DNA of 64,000 nucleotides from Cunninghamia lanceolata (GCA_027924645.1 BSBN01000039.1:23038001-23102000); one strand, 5' to 3'; positions 35,632 through 47,949 are shown, numbered from the stretch's first letter. Numbers and translations: made by a program. Notes: generated from the letters alone by a model not told the origin.

Positions 35632-35934
35632 AACATTGAGGAAAAATAAACCAAGTATGAACTTCCTATGAACTTCTAAGAACACCACTTGCATAACAAA
35701 TATTTGAAGCACAACATCAACTTTGTGAGAACCTTGACCCAACTGAGACCTAGCCATCCTGTCACCAAGATCCGAATGTGAATCAACAAAATTAACTCAA
35801 ACATGAAGCCTTTAAACATAGAAGACCTGAACATCTTCAACATCACTATGATCCTAAGATCTTGAAGCATCAACACATGGATCACCAACCAAATCCTCTT
35901 TTGACATCAATGACAAACATGTTCATCATTCCAT

Positions 35935-36066
35935 GTCAGCTCCTAGTAATTGACAATTCACCATGTCAAATTTACTAGATGACAGCACAATAAACCAAAA
36001 AATTATGACACAGTAAAAAATTAATTCTAGGAAATTACAAAGGTTGAGACACCTTAATTCTCAACA
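35935..36066 (-). repeat. E3 left (3') LTR, second segment
   Basis: Resumes after the E4 target duplication and ends CTCAACA at 36066, matching the end of the right LTR (41576-41709). Confidence 0.9.
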
Positions 36067-36076
36067 TTCTCCACTT
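36067..36076 (-). other. E3 polypurine tract
   Basis: The minus strand reads AAGTGGAGAA immediately before the LTR start TGTTGAG. Confidence 0.8.
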
Positions 36077-36220
36077 GTCGAACACCTTGTAAGAACTAAT
36101 CTAACTAGGTAATTAACTGCTAGGGGCCAAAAGGCCCATAGACTCTGAACACCATCTGAACTTCTCTGTGCTCATGAGCTTCGTCAAGGAATCTGCAACA
36201 TTCGCCAAAGTATCAATCTT

Positions 36221-36565
36221 CTACAAATTCACCTTCCAATCCTCTACCATATCACATACAAAGTGGTACTGCACATCAATGTGCTTGGTCCTTGCATGGA
36301 AAGTAGGATTCTTCGCCAAACATATGGCACTCTGGTTGTCACAAGAAATGGTAATCTTCCCTGCATCAAACCCAATGTCAGAACACAATCTCTTAAGCCA
36401 AATGGCTTCCTTGCAAGCATGAGTAGCTACCATGTACTCTACTTCAATTATGGACAAAGTGACCACAGGTTGTCGCTTACTCATCCAACTAATAACACCA
36501 CCAAACATAGTAAACACATAAGCACTAGTGGATCTCCTGTTGTCAATGTCACTTGCCTAATCTGA
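36221..36565 (-). pseudogene. pol: E3 RNase H
   Basis: Minus-strand frame with VISWMSKRQPVVTLSIIEVEYM, LWLKRL-like helix and SCDNQSAICLAKNPTFHART, then KHIDVQYHFV. This is the copia RNase H pattern with SxxEAEY and CDNxSAxxLAxNPxFHxRTKHI. The upstream part is broken by stops. Confidence 0.85.
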
Positions 36566-36679
36566 ATCCACAAATCCATGAATACTCACAAAATGCTAAG
36601 AACCAATAGGATAACCATGATAGCATAAGGAATACTCAAAAGTGCCCTGTAGATATCTGAAAACTCTCTTTACCGCATC

Positions 36680-37750
36680 CTAATGTATCCGTCCAGGATT
36701 AGCCATGAATCGGCTAAGGACTCCCACTGCTTGGGCAATGACTAGTCTTGTACAGACCATCGCATACTTCAAACTGCCAACTGCACTAGCATAAGGTACT
36801 CTACTCATATCCTCCATCTCAGAAGGAGACTTTAGACAATCCTCAATAGATAACTTTGTCCCCATCGAAATAGGAACACTCAAAGGTCTGCAATATGCCA
36901 TGCCAAATCTCTCCAACATGGTCTTCACATACTTACTCTGGCTTAACCAAAGTTTTCTCTTTGCTCTATGTCTTATGATCTCCATTCCCAGAATGTAGGT
37001 CTGGCTGCCCCTAAATTTTTTATTTCAAACTGTGTTGACAACTGAGACTTCAAATTAAAAATTAAACCTTTACCATTCCCAATTAACAACATATCATTGA
37101 CATACACCGCTATAATGAGAATGCAATCATTATCAAACTTGAAGTAAACACAATGATCTGATTTCGATCTCAAAAATCAAATACTCAACACAAAGGCATC
37201 AAACTTTTGGTACCACATACTAGGAGAGTGTTTAAGACCATACAAAGACTTTTTCAACTTGCAAACCAGATTTTATTTACCTTTCACAATGTAGTGCTCT
37301 AGATGTGATATATAAATCTCCTCCTACAAATCACCATGAAGGAATGGTGTCTTCACATCCATCTGCTCCACCTCTAAGTCATATGTTGCTGCAAGAGATA
37401 ACAGGAACCGAATAGATGTCATCTTTGCAAATAGAGAGAAAATCTCACCATAGTCAATTCCATCCACCTATGAATACCCCTTCACAAATGACTTTGCCTT
37501 ATATTTCTCAATGTTGCCATCTGAACCAAACTTTGTCTTAAACACCCATTTACATCCAACAGGCTTTCTTCCTTCTGACAAAGGTACCAAGTCCCAAGTA
37601 TTATTCTTTTCCAAAGAAGTCATCTCCTCTTCCATGGCCTCCTTCCAGGAACTTGCATCTTTCATACCCATAGCTTCCCTTACAGTCCTAGGTTCATCAG
37701 CATTAGAAATCAAAGCAAAAATACAAATGGAATCATGCAACAAATAACCA
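36680..37750 (-). pseudogene. pol: E3 reverse transcriptase
   Basis: Read in pieces from the minus strand: WKEAMEEEMTSLEKNNTWDL and GCKWVFKTKFGSDG at the N-terminus (37743-37468), then a degenerate middle, then DHCVYFKFDNDC and AVYVNDMLLIGN (37173-36973), and ERFGMAYCRPLSVP with VPYASAVGSLKYAMVCTR (36985-36680). The catalytic YVDD has become YVND at 37093-37104, which alone should abolish activity. Several stops and at least two frame changes separate the pieces. Confidence 0.88.
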
Positions 37751-37992
37751 AACCTTCCAGGTTGTCGCCTTATTCTTGTAGACCTGTTGACAAGTTGAGG
37801 TTGAGGTTCTTCATCTTCTTCTTCTGAACTTTCAGAGCTGTAGAGTTCTCCTCATCATCAAATCCAACTGGTGTCTTTGGTTCAACTTTCTCAGGGGTAG
37901 GAGGAAGTTGAACCACATCATCTTTCTTTTCTTCTTTCTATGGATGTAGAACAATAGAAGAAGGATTGAGCTCTTTGAAGATCACACTTTTT

Positions 37993-38640
37993 CTATACAG
38001 AACTTTCAGCCATTGGATCCAATAGCTTGTACCCTTTCACACCAATACCATAACCAATGAAGATACATTGAACTGCTTTGTTCTCCAACTTGGACCTCTT
38101 CTCCTTAGGTACATGTGCATATGCCTCACAACTAAATACTTGAATGTGTCTTAACGAAGGATTCTTACTAGACCATGCCTCCATAGGGGTCTTGTTAATG
38201 GGTGTCGATGTAGGAGACCTGTTAACTAGGTAACAAGTAGTAGCAACAGCTTTAGTCCAAAACTTTTGTTTAAGCCAACTCCACTTAACATGCTCCTAGC
38301 CCTCTCCATCAACATTCTATTCATTCTTTCTGCAACTCTATTTTGTTGAGGAGTATATGGAGTTGTCTTATGCCTCTCAATACCTTGTTCTTTACAAAAC
38401 TTGTCAAAATCTATTGAGCAAAACTCACCACCATTATCAGTTCTCAAACATTTAATCTTTCTATCTTTTTGATTCTCAACAAGAGCCTTAAACTATTTGA
38501 ATCTTGCAAAAACTTTAGATTTACTCCTAATGAAGTATACCCATGTCCTTCTACTATAGTCATCAATAAATGAAACAAAATACACAGATTTCAAAATTGA
38601 AGGAATATTAATAGGACCAAAAACATTAGAGTGAACTAGA
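37993..38640 (-). pseudogene. pol: E3 integrase core
   Basis: The clearest segment is RTDNGGEFCSIDFDKFCKEQ and PYTPQQNRVAERMNRMLMER (38447-38226), carrying the second Asp and the Glu of the DDE triad. It is followed by ASKNPSLRHIQVFSCEAYAHV-type sequence (38184-37993). The region to 38640 continues core homology with stops (a WVYF-like segment on the minus strand). Confidence 0.87.
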
Positions 38641-38876
38641 TCCAACACCTTAGAAGATTTATGAGAACTATGGTAAAACTAAACACAATTTTGTTTTCCA
38701 TATATGCAGTGTTCAAAGAAATTGAACTCAAGGTTATAATCATTCATACCCTCAACAAAGTTTTTATTTTTCAAGGTCCTCAAACCCTTTTCACCAATAT
38801 GGCCAAGCCTTTGGTACCACAACATTTTTTTCTCAGTAGGAAGTTTCATCTCCATAGAATGAGCACCCTTTGGTAC

Positions 38877-39345
38877 CTAGAAAGCATGACCATCAGAAGT
38901 AGATGCAATAGTCTTCTTGGTTGTTGGTTCCAATGGTGAGGATGAAGAATCTGAAGCTCTCTTCTTCAAAATAGAGGCACTATTACACTGAATTGTGCAT
39001 GCATCAAGATGAAATAGAGTGCCAATCTGAACACCCTTAGCCAACACCATAGCTCCTCTCGTCATCTTGCATCCTCCATTCGAGAAAATAAACTGCACAC
39101 CCATATCATTCAGTTTGCTTACAGATAATAGGTTTTGTGCCAACCTAGGGATATGCAATACACCATTGACCCCCTTCACTTGACCATCATGGAATCTGAT
39201 CAGGACTCTTGCACGACCAACTATTTCTAGGTGAGAGTCATCACCTAGGTACACCTTCCCACCATTGAACTCTTCATACTTTGAAAACTAGTTTTTGTGG
39301 GATGTAATATGAAATGATGCACCAGAATCAATTAGCCACACATCC
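38877..39345 (-). pseudogene. pol: E3 retropepsin and spacer
   Basis: The active site reads WLIDSGASFHITSH near 39310-39345. The domain then continues as YLGDDSHLEIVGRARVLI ... GVLHIPRLAQNLLSVSKLND in the 125-codon frame 39254-38877. A stop lies between the two. The spacing to gag and integrase is normal for copia. Confidence 0.87.
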
Positions 39346-39392
39346 TCAGATGCATGTGTTGCCAAGGTAGTGACAAATGCTTCTCCATCATC

Positions 39393-40193
39393 TTAAGAGG
39401 ACTTGTCAAAGTCAGAATCATGGTTTTTCTTCTTCTTCTTTTTCTCCTCCTTGCAATCCTTATGGAAATGTCTAGGTTTGCTGTAGTTCCAACATAAGGC
39501 CTTGGACTTTCTAGGAGACTTTGATCTCCCATAAGATTTGGATCTTCCTTTGTCTTCTTTCTTCTTGTCCTTCTTCTTTCCTTTTTCCTTGGACCTACCA
39601 CGAACCACAAGAGCCTCCTTAGCCATTTTGGAAGACTTTCTCTGTATTTCTTCAGAAAGCAATGAAGAAACCACTTCATCCATCTTGAAAGTGGTAGTAG
39701 TACTCCCAATGGCCCTCACAAGGTGGTCGCATGAATCTGGTAAAGAACACATTAATGTCATGCAATGATCCTCCTCCTCCATCTTCACTCCAACAGAAGT
39801 TAATTGAGCAACAAGCATATTAAAAGAATTGATATGATCAACCACAAATCCTCCACCTTCCATCCTTAGAGAGTACAATTTCTTTCTCAGGAATAGCTTG
39901 TTTACCAAGGACTTATCTTGATAAACATCACCAAGCTTCTTCCACAACTATTTTGCAGTTTTCTCCTCGTGGACGTTTAGGAGCACATAATCAACCAAAC
40001 AGAACCTTATGAGACCCTTGGCCTTCCAATCCATCTAATCCCAATCTTCTTGTTTCATGCTCTAGGGTTTGGTATGAGATATCACGAGCCATAAATCCCT
40101 ATACACTAGCATATCCTCCATCTTGAGTTTCCACAACTCAAAGTTGCCTCCATTGAATTTTTCAATCTCGAATCTCCTAGATGTGCTTGCCAT
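39393..40193 (-). pseudogene. gag: E3 gag
   Basis: Starts at an ATG at 40193 (MASTSRRFEIEKFNGGNFEL), about 105 bases from the primer site. It continues, past stops near 40065 and 39950, into a 184-codon open part with the UBN2-type gag (YQDKSLVNKLFLRKKLYSLR, LTSVGVKMEEEDHCMTLMCS). Then come a Lys-rich stretch and a damaged zinc knuckle CWNYSKPRHFHKDC, where the second Cys is Tyr. Related to, but clearly different from, the gag of E1. Confidence 0.88.
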
Positions 40194-40298
40194 CTTCTCA
40201 CTACAAAGGGATCACAAAATACTCTGCAAGACTCCCATTCAATCGAAGATTAGTACAAAAAACCCTCTACCTAGCTCAATTAGGACCAAAACTAGCCA

Positions 40299-40311
40299 GG
40301 CTCTGATACCA
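40299..40311 (-). other. E3 primer binding site (tRNA-iMet)
   Basis: The minus strand reads TGGTATCAGAGCC two bases inside the 5' LTR. Confidence 0.94.
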
Positions 40312-40313
40312 AC

Positions 40314-41709
40314 TGAAAGGAAGCAAGGTACGCGGAAACAACTTCCTACACCAATCTAATGAAGGATAGTAGTGCAAAGTTTTCTTAGATCTTTCTAGTT
40401 AAATTTTAGATACACATTAATAAAGAGATTAACACACATTCAAAACAAGTACAAATGTAATAGACACAAGGTATACATGGGGAAAACCCTTTCGGGTGAA
40501 AAACCCCACACTCCAAAGCACAACCCAATGTATTATTTAGTAAACAAGGAATGATTATAATAAAATTATAGAGCCAAGATCTTCCAGAGTTCCCAAGATG
40601 TCAATTCTAGAGCAATTCTGGCAGCATTTTTGTACCTGCAAATGAACCATACAAAACTCCACTCCAAGCACCTATTTTTTAGAGATATGAAGCAACCTTC
40701 TAGAGGTTGGCCATCCAAGAGGCCATATGACACAATATCCAACACCTCTTGCATGCAAACACACTTGTCTACATCAAGGAAAGATGCCTTACAACCTCTT
40801 ATAGTTGTAAGAAGAATCTGTCATTCTTACAGGACTGACAACTGTAAGAGAATCATCATAAATGACTAAATATAGAATATGCCTCTTACAAATTGTCCTT
40901 ATCCTTCCTTGGATGTCCAACTTTGACCTTTTCTCCATGCGAAGATGCTTTACAACACTTGTCCAACCTGTCATAGAATCTGGTCCTTACGCGTCATAGT
41001 TTGTCATAGGAATCTATCATATGTCATAGGAATCTTGTCATAAGGACTTACACACCTTACAACTAGCCAAAACATGTCACAAATGTCCTATTCCAAGGTG
41101 GAATGCCTACATACTCATGTGAGGACAAAAATATATCCTTATCACCTTCCATTGTTGGAATACTCACTATCACTAAGAGGGGGGGTGAATTAGTGATATA
41201 CAAAAACTTTATTCCATAATCTTAAAAAACTTATCACAAGAATAACCAAATACTTTGTGCAATGACATTAAGAACAAAATGAGAGGATGAAGACAATAAG
41301 ACAAACATGCACATATGACACAAGATTTACGTGGAAACCCAATGAGGGAAAAAAACCACTAAGAGTTGCTTGAGTCTACTGCTCAAATCCAACCTCAAAA
41401 GAAAGATGATTACAATTGTTTTTGAAGCTCTAACTCCAAGGTACAAATGACACCTATGCACTATTTACAAAACATCAATCTCTTAGGTACAATGCACACC
41501 TGATCATAGCAAAATCCCCTGAAGACACCAACCTCAAACTCCTAAGGAAAAAAATATATCCTTGTCACCTTCCATGTCACCTCCCAGTAATTGACAACTC
41601 ACCATGTCAAATTTACTAGATGACAAAGCACGGTAAACCAAAAAATTATGACACAATAAAAAATTAATGCTAGGAAATTACAAAGATTGAGACACCTTAA
41701 TTCACAACA
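40314..41709 (-). repeat. E3 right (5') LTR with embedded E4 fragment
   Basis: Matches the left LTR. It contains an extra 423 bp at 41153-41575, made of the first 393 bp of an E4 LTR plus a repeat of 30 bp of local sequence. Confidence 0.92.
41153..41545 (-). repeat. Partial E4 LTR at the same site in E3 right LTR
   Basis: Begins TGTTGGAATAC after TTCCAT, exactly where full E4 sits in the left LTR, and ends at CAAACTCCTAA. Small variants (GAGAGGATG, GATGATTACAATTG, GCTCTAACTCC, no AATGTTGTTC) agree with the left LTR of E4 and not the right one. It is followed by a second copy (41546-41575) of the 30 bp at 41123-41152. Confidence 0.88.
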
Positions 41710-41714
41710 ATAAG

Positions 41715-42377
41715 AAAACCTCAAATTCTTAAGTCATTAGAGCAATGCTCAAGTATCTCTAGAGTTCTTTTCTTTCATACATGACTAGTTACACAAAAGA
41801 TTCTAAGAAAATAATTCACTCTACTTACTTAAATGAGATTCACAACTTCATTTATTGACCTATATCAAACCATTTCAAGTGTGGAAAAAACATTTTAGAT
41901 GATTGGAAATAAAATCTTTCTATTATCTTCTTTTAAACTCAAAATTTATCTCTTACCATTGTTACCAATACAAGCACACAATAATATTAAACATAATATA
42001 AATAATGTATTAAAAAGGAAATGTATTTAATTAAATTAGTCTCCTATCCAATCTCAAAATTAATTCAATAAATAGAAATGAATTTAAGAATAAGAATAAA
42101 ATGAAATAATTGAATAGAAATACCCTTAACATGAAAAACCACCCAATAGTAAATTTGTCATAACTTTTGTATTTCTTAGTGGAATTCTAAAATTCAAGAT
42201 ATTTTGGAAAGGTGGGAATAAGGGGAATAAAACCCAGAAAGAAATTAGAAAAATTCGGTAAGATGAGGAGGTAGTGTTTACTGCAATCATCCCTTTCCCT
42301 CAAATCCAGATTTAACCCAAACTTGATCATAAATCAAAAATGATTTGATTAGTCAAAAGTATTCCCTATATTATAAT
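41715..42377. other. E6 middle part, no genes seen
   Basis: AT-rich sequence between E3 and E5. It reads on from 26519, once E3 and one ATAAG are removed, and continues at 49656. No reading frame recognised. Confidence 0.5.
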
Positions 42378-43755
42378 TGTTGCAAGTATGGGCCTAACTG
42401 GTGTTGTCATTGATGTCAACATACTCTTGTTGCATTAATGTCAAGGATTGGATGAGTTGTATGTTGAGGATATTGAGAAAATTAGTCCTATCAGGAACAA
42501 AGAAGAACAGTGAAGACAATGAGGTAAAGATCCCAACTAAGATGAAGGTCAGAGGATGCACATCAAAGGGTTTGTAGATATGTGTCTTAAGATGATCCAA
42601 TAAAGTTTTGAGAGGTCCACATGAAGATCTAAAGAAGTTATGGCCACTTGAGTAAAACCAGTTCTGGCAGTTGTTCAGAGGTGACAAAGTGACACAAATA
42701 GGTCCGGTGAGCTCTGAAAATGAAATATCTTGTTCTGCAGATTTGGTGGAGTGTTTAAGAAGTCAATATGAATTGACAACTCAATTGGTTCATGGTCTGA
42801 AGGTCCACAAGCATCTATTCCAATGTGACAGTGATGACAGACTGTGTTCTTGAGGTTCCAGATGAAGGAGAGAATGATTTCAGTAAGCAGAAGTAGTGTG
42901 GATGTTCTTGGTGATTCAAGCAAGCTTGTAGAGGTCTTTAGATTGTGTCCAGTTCGTGTTGGTGGTCTGCATTGAAGATTGAGTTCGTAATTGAAGAATT
43001 ACTTCCAAATGATGATGTTCTTCCTAAGTTTGGCCGACTGGATGAGTTACACATCCTGCGGATGATTTTGAAGATGTTCTACGATGCATGGCATGTTCCT
43101 CAAAGAAGATTGAAGTCCCAGATCTGTGTGGCCGATAGTGTGATGATCCGTATGAAGTCTCTTTGTAATTAATCTAGTTGTATTTGTGTATTTTCTCTGT
43201 AAAGTATGCCAACTTGGATGATTATCCCAAGTCAATGTCTTGTATAAATAAGAGTTGTGAGGTCATTTCAAAAGGATCTTGGTGGATATGAGAGTGTGGT
43301 AGAGAGGAGAAGTGTGAAAAGTAGAGCAGAAGTATTGGGCTTAAATGAAACTGACCTAAGCATGGTGAAGATGCCATTCTTTAGTTCAAGTATGTAATAC
43401 TTATTATTCTGTAGACAGTGTGTCTTATGTAGGTAGTGGGCCTCTTGTGAGCAGTGTGCTCGGGCAGTGAGCCCTAATTGGCATGTGTCATTTTATTCCT
43501 TTTATTCTTCTAATAGAGAATACAATCTTGGGTTAGTCACCCCGTGGCTTTTCCCTTAACCGAGTTTTCCACGTCAAAATCTTCGTGTCATATGTGTTAA
43601 TGTGTTTCTACTCTTGAATGATTGCATTATGTTTCCATGATTAATTTATGATTATGCTGTTGAATTACAAGAAGGATTTAAGTGATTAATAGGTAGAGGA
43701 AGTTTTGAGACAACTAATTCACCCCCCCTCTCAGTTGTCTGCCTTGATTCTAATA
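42378..43755 (+). repeat. E5 5' LTR
   Basis: Starts TGTTGCAAGTATGGGCC. It matches the 3' LTR with scattered substitutions and very few indels. Confidence 0.94.
43243..43250 (+). promoter_or_regulatory. TATA box of E5 5' LTR
   Basis: TATAAATA after TCAATGTCTTG, conserved at 49136-49143 in the 3' LTR. Confidence 0.75.
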
Positions 43756-43757
43756 AT

Positions 43758-43769
43758 TGGTATTAGAGC
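43758..43769 (+). other. E5 primer binding site (tRNA-iMet, one mismatch)
   Basis: TGGTATTAGAGC, two bases after the LTR; one C-to-T change from the complement of initiator tRNA. Confidence 0.92.
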
Positions 43770-43811
43770 TAAGTTCCTCTAAAAGAGCTTAACTGGTTGA
43801 GGAGATCCAGG

Positions 43812-44834
43812 ATGTCTTCCTATAAGAAGGATAGCATGAGGTTTGATGGAACCAATTTCACTCTTTGGAAAAGCCGCATGGAATGTCACTTGCAATGTAT
43901 GGGAATGTAATATTGGATCATGGCTTCAAAGAAGTATGTTCCTCCACAGAATGGTCTGAGAACTGTAGATGAAATTAGAGATGTTGAAAATAATCTTCAG
44001 GCTAAAGAAGCTCTACTAAGTGCCTTATTTGATTCAGAGCTGACAAATGTTATAGATCTAAAAATTGCATATGAGATTTGGGAAAAACTGGAACTTCTGC
44101 ATGAAGGAGACAAGTATGTTAAATGTGCCAAGCTTCAGAGTCTGAAAGGAAAATTTGAAAACCTGAAGATGAGTGAAGATGAGAATATCACCTTTTACAT
44201 GACAAAAGTTAATGAGCTTGTTTGTGGCATCAGATGTGCTGGTGGAGTTTTGGATGAAGATAAAATTGTTGCTAAGGTTCTTAGATCCTTACCTCCTGCT
44301 TATAAACACAAAGTCATTGCTATTGAGGAAATCAGATCCTTATCAACTATCACAAGGGATCAATTGGTTGGTAAGATATCTACATTCGAGTTAGCTGAGT
44401 TTAGTGATGCACTTCCCAAGACTGAATCAACATTCAAAGCTAGTGCCTCTACAAAAGGCAAACAAAGATATGATCTAGGAGAAAGTTCCTCAAGAAAATC
44501 TTCTTGGTATGAGAAAGCAAGAAAAGATCTAGAAGAGAATGAATTAGAAGCTGAACAACTTGAGGCTCTCATTGCAAAAAGACTACCAAGAGGATCCGAT
44601 AAGTATGAACGAAAATTGCCTTTCAAATGTTTTAATTGCAATAAGATTGGTCATTTTGCCTCAAGGTGTCCGGAAAGATTTTCTAGACCAAACCCTAACA
44701 GACCAAGATTTCAAAAGAAGTGTTACTATGTTCATGAAGATGATGATGGAGTAACAGATGATGAATCAGAGACAGGAAATAAATCTGGAAGTGACTGGGT
44801 GTTGTGTTTATTGCTATCAAGGAAGAAGATCTAA
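43812..44834 (+). pseudogene. gag: E5 gag
   Basis: The natural ATG is at 43812 (MSSYKKDSMRFDGTNFTLWK), 43 bases after the primer site. A TAA after 32 codons interrupts it; the rest is open from an in-frame ATG at 43920 to 44834 (304 codons). UBN2-type gag features: YEIWEKLELLHEGDKYVKCA, LKMSEDENITFYMTKVNEL, KVLRSLPPAYKHKVIAIEE. One intact zinc knuckle CFNCNKIGHFASRC is followed by an acidic tail. A frame change near 44800 leads into pol. Confidence 0.92.
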
Positions 44835-47800
44835 TGCCTTCTGAATCTGTTAATCATAAAATGGTAGAAAGAGCTCTGGCTGCCCAAGTTGAAGAAAAGG
44901 ATAATTAGGTCGTTGACAGTTGGTGCTCCCACCATATGATAGGTGACAAAAATAAGTTTGTAGATTTCGAAAGATATGAAGGTGGAGTTGTAAAATTTGG
45001 TGATAATTCTGCTGGCAAGATCAGAGGTAGATGAACTATTTCTTTTCATGGAAAGAACAAAACTAGTAATGTACTATATGTTGAAGGTCTGAAGCACAAT
45101 CTTCTCAGTGTTGGACAGTTGGTGGACAAAGGCTATGATCTCTGATTCAAGAATGGAAAATGTAAGATCTTTGAATGTTTTGGAACAGATATTACATCTG
45201 TTACTCAAACAAAAGGTAATATATTCCACTTGGTTGGTACTGGTAAAAGTTGTTTATTTGTTCAAATTGATCAGAGTTGGTTATGGCATAGAAGAATGTG
45301 TCATGTGAATTTTGACAATATCATCAAGATAAGCAACACTCAGGTTGTAAGAGATCTTCCAAGACTGGTGAAACCTACTAATAGTTTGTGCAAAGATTAT
45401 CAGTTGGGTAAGCAAAGTAGAGTCACATTCAAAAGTAAGGAACAATCTTCTACCGGATTATTGGACTTAGTTCATATTGATCTATGTGGTCCAGCAAGAA
45501 TCAGGAGTTTGCAAGGTAATAGATACCTCATGTTATTAATTGATGACCACTCCTGGATGATGTGGGTGACTTTTCTGAAAGAGAAATATGAGGCTCTTGA
45601 GAAATTCAAAATATTCAAAGCTATGGTAGATAATGAAACTGGATTAAACATAAAATGTCTGAGGTCTGATAGAGGTGGAGAATTCACATCCGGTGAGTTC
45701 ATAGAATTCTATGAGAGACATGGGATACAAAGACAGTTGTCTGCTCCAAGGACTCCACAGATGAATGGAGTAGTGGAAAGAAAGAACCAGACCATCCAGG
45801 AAGCATCTAGAACCATGATGATGAAGCAAATGTTCCTCAAATCTACTGGAGAGAAGCTGTAAGCACTACTGTCTATACTCTTAATCGAGTACAAATCAGA
45901 AGCAATACTGGTAAGACCCCTTATGAACTCTGGTTTGGCATCACTCCCACTGTGAAGTATTTCAGAGTCTTTGGTAGCAAATGTTATATTAAAAGAGATG
46001 AAGACCTTGGTAAATTTGATGCTAGAAGTGATGAATGAATATTCTTGGGTTATTCTACTCAAAGCAAAGCATACCGGTGTTATAACAAGAGATTGAGAAA
46101 GATGATAGAAAGTACAAATTTGAAAGTTGATGAAGGTGTTGAAAAACCCTCAAGGTTTTATGAATATGATGAAGATGATCAGAATGATGTTTTGGTCCAA
46201 GCCCCTTCTGAAATTCAGATCCAGACTGATCCAGAGAATCAAGAAGAAGAGATAAGTTTGAATGAACCCGTTCAAGAAATAGAAGTGCAAGAAACTCCCA
46301 AAATTCCTAGGTATGTAAGACTGAATCACTCTGAAGATCAGATCATAGGTGATAAAAGAAAAGGTGTTCAAACAAGAAGAAAGATTGCTCAAGACTCATA
46401 AAATTATTATCTGATTTCAAAGATTGAACCAAAGACAGTGAATGAAGCATGCACTGATGAAAGCTAGACTAAAGCAATGAAGGAAGAATTGATGAAAAAT
46501 CACACTCGGGATCTTGTTCCCAGACCTAGAAATAAAAATGTGATTAGAACCAAATAGGTCTTCTAGAACAAACTAAATGAAGATGGTGAAGTAGTTTGAA
46601 ATAAAGCCAGATTGGTCTGTAAGGGTTATTCCCAAGTAGGAGTTGATTTTGAAGAAACTCTTGCTCTGGTGGCAAGAATTGAAGCAGTTAGATTATTTCT
46701 TGCCTTTCTTGCCTTCAAGGATTTTAAAGTATATCAAATGGATGTCAAGTCAGCCTTCTTGAATGGTGACTTGGAAGAAGAAGTATACATTGAGCAATCG
46801 GATGGATTTCAATTGCCTGGTCATGGTGATATGGTCTGCAAGTTGAAGAAAGCACTGTATGGACTCAAACAAGCCCTAAGAGCCTGGTATGAAAGACTAG
46901 ATAAACATCTTTTGAAGATTGGTTTCAACAAAGGTACTGCTGACAGTAACTTGTACTTCAAATTTGAACATGAAAATATCTTGATTGTTGAAGTATTTGT
47001 TGATGATATCATTTTTGGAGGAAGAGATAGTATGTGCAAGACTTTTGCAAATCAAATGAAAAGTGAATTTGAGATGTCTATGTTTGGGAAAATGAATTTC
47101 TTCTTGCGTCTGCAAATCACTCAAACAAAGAAAGGAATCTTCATATCTCAAACCAAATATGTGAAAGAATTGTTGAAGAAATTTGGGATGGAAGACTCAA
47201 AACCAATGAGTACTCCCATGGCAACTGGATGTAAATTGAGCAAAGATGATGACTCTCCTAAGGCTGGTTAGAAAAAGTACAGGTCAATGATTGGAGGACT
47301 ATTGTATATTACTTAAACTAGACCTGACATTATGAATGTGGTTGGTCTTGTTGCTAGATTCCAAGTTGATCCTAGAGAATCTCATGTCATGGCAATCAAG
47401 AGGATTCTCAGATATCTAAAAGGGACAGTTGAGTATGGTTTATGGTATCCTAGAGATCATGATTTCTCACTTCATGCATATATAGATGCAGATTGGGTAG
47501 GAGATGTGGATGACTGAAAGAGTACCAGTGGTGGAGCATTCTTTTTAGGGAAAAGATTGGTTTCTTGGCTGAGTAAGAAACAAGAGGCAATATCTCTGTC
47601 CATTACAGAAGTAGAATATATTGTAGCAGCAGGTAGTTGCACTCAAGTATTGTGGATGAAGCAAATGCTAAGGGACATTAGAGTGGAGTATGAGGAACCT
47701 ATCACAATCTTCTGTGACAACTCAAGTGCAATAAACATTTCAAAGAATCCGGTGTTACATTCAAAGACAAAACATATATCCATCAATTTTTATTTTTTGA

Positions 47801-47949
47801 GAGAGCAGGTGAACAAAAATGAAGTTAGATTGGAGCTTGTGCCCTCCAAGGATCAGATTGCAGACATCTTTACCAAACCTCTACCTAAGGACTCTTTTAA
47901 GTATCTCAGGGAGAAGTTAGGGTTTATTACCCCTCCAGTTCTAAATTAA
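44800..47949 (+). pseudogene. pol: E5 pol: retropepsin, integrase, reverse transcriptase, RNase H
   Basis: Read across frames. Retropepsin: VDSWCSHHMIGDKNKF, where DSG has become DSW, then VLYVEGLKHNLLSVGQL. Integrase: WLWHRRMCHVNFDNI zinc module, LDLVHIDLCGPA, CLRSDRGGEFTSGEF and PQMNGVVERKNQTIQ (45230-45862). Reverse transcriptase: [39 protein letters not shown], active site FVDD at 46996-47007. RNase H: HAYIDADWVGDVDD, then LSITEVEYIVAA and FCDNSSAINISKNPVLHSKT, ending at VPSKDQIADIFTKPLPKDSF and a natural stop at 47949. At least eight stops, plus frameshifts near 45860 and 46400, leave it inactive. Confidence 0.93.

Larger units (their letters stand above)
27387..35928 (-). mobile_element. 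E4: non-autonomous LTR element with gag-only coding
   Basis: TG at 27387 and CA at 35928, with TTCCAT on both flanks (27381-27386, 35929-35934). The two LTRs are about 2.1-2.2 kb once an 851-bp insertion in the right copy is discounted. A tRNA-iMet primer site (32887-32898) and purine tract (29516-29530) define minus-strand polarity. The internal 3.4 kb encodes only a coiled-coil plus zinc-knuckle protein; no protease, integrase, reverse transcriptase or RNase H is seen. It must have moved using another copia element. The tail CAATGAGAAAGGGGGAGAT resembles that of E5, so an E5-like element is a candidate helper (inference). Confidence 0.92.
32901..35928 (-). repeat. E4 right (5') LTR with internal insertion
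   Basis: Matches the left LTR of E4. The 3028-bp length includes 851 bp of unrelated sequence at 34781-35631. It has its own small variants, such as an extra AATGTTGTTC near 32990, that separate it from the left LTR. Confidence 0.9.
26520..41709 (-). mobile_element. E3: Ty1/copia retrotransposon (Tnt1/Tork-like), carrying nested E4
   Basis: Ends are TGAAAGGAA at 26520 and CACAACA at 41709, flanked by ATAAG on both sides (26515-26519 and 41710-41714). Minus-strand order: right 5' LTR (40314-41709), primer site, gag, protease, integrase, reverse transcriptase, RNase H, polypurine tract, left 3' LTR. The left LTR is split at 27386 by E4 and resumes at 35935. Coding regions have many stops and frameshifts. 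The element was therefore in place before E4 arrived. Confidence 0.92.

Noticed and set aside
42671..42923. Open frames on both strands inside the E5 LTRs (also 48564-48816)
   Set aside because: They occur in both LTRs simply because the LTRs are copies. They overlap on opposite strands, and have no domain and no start context.
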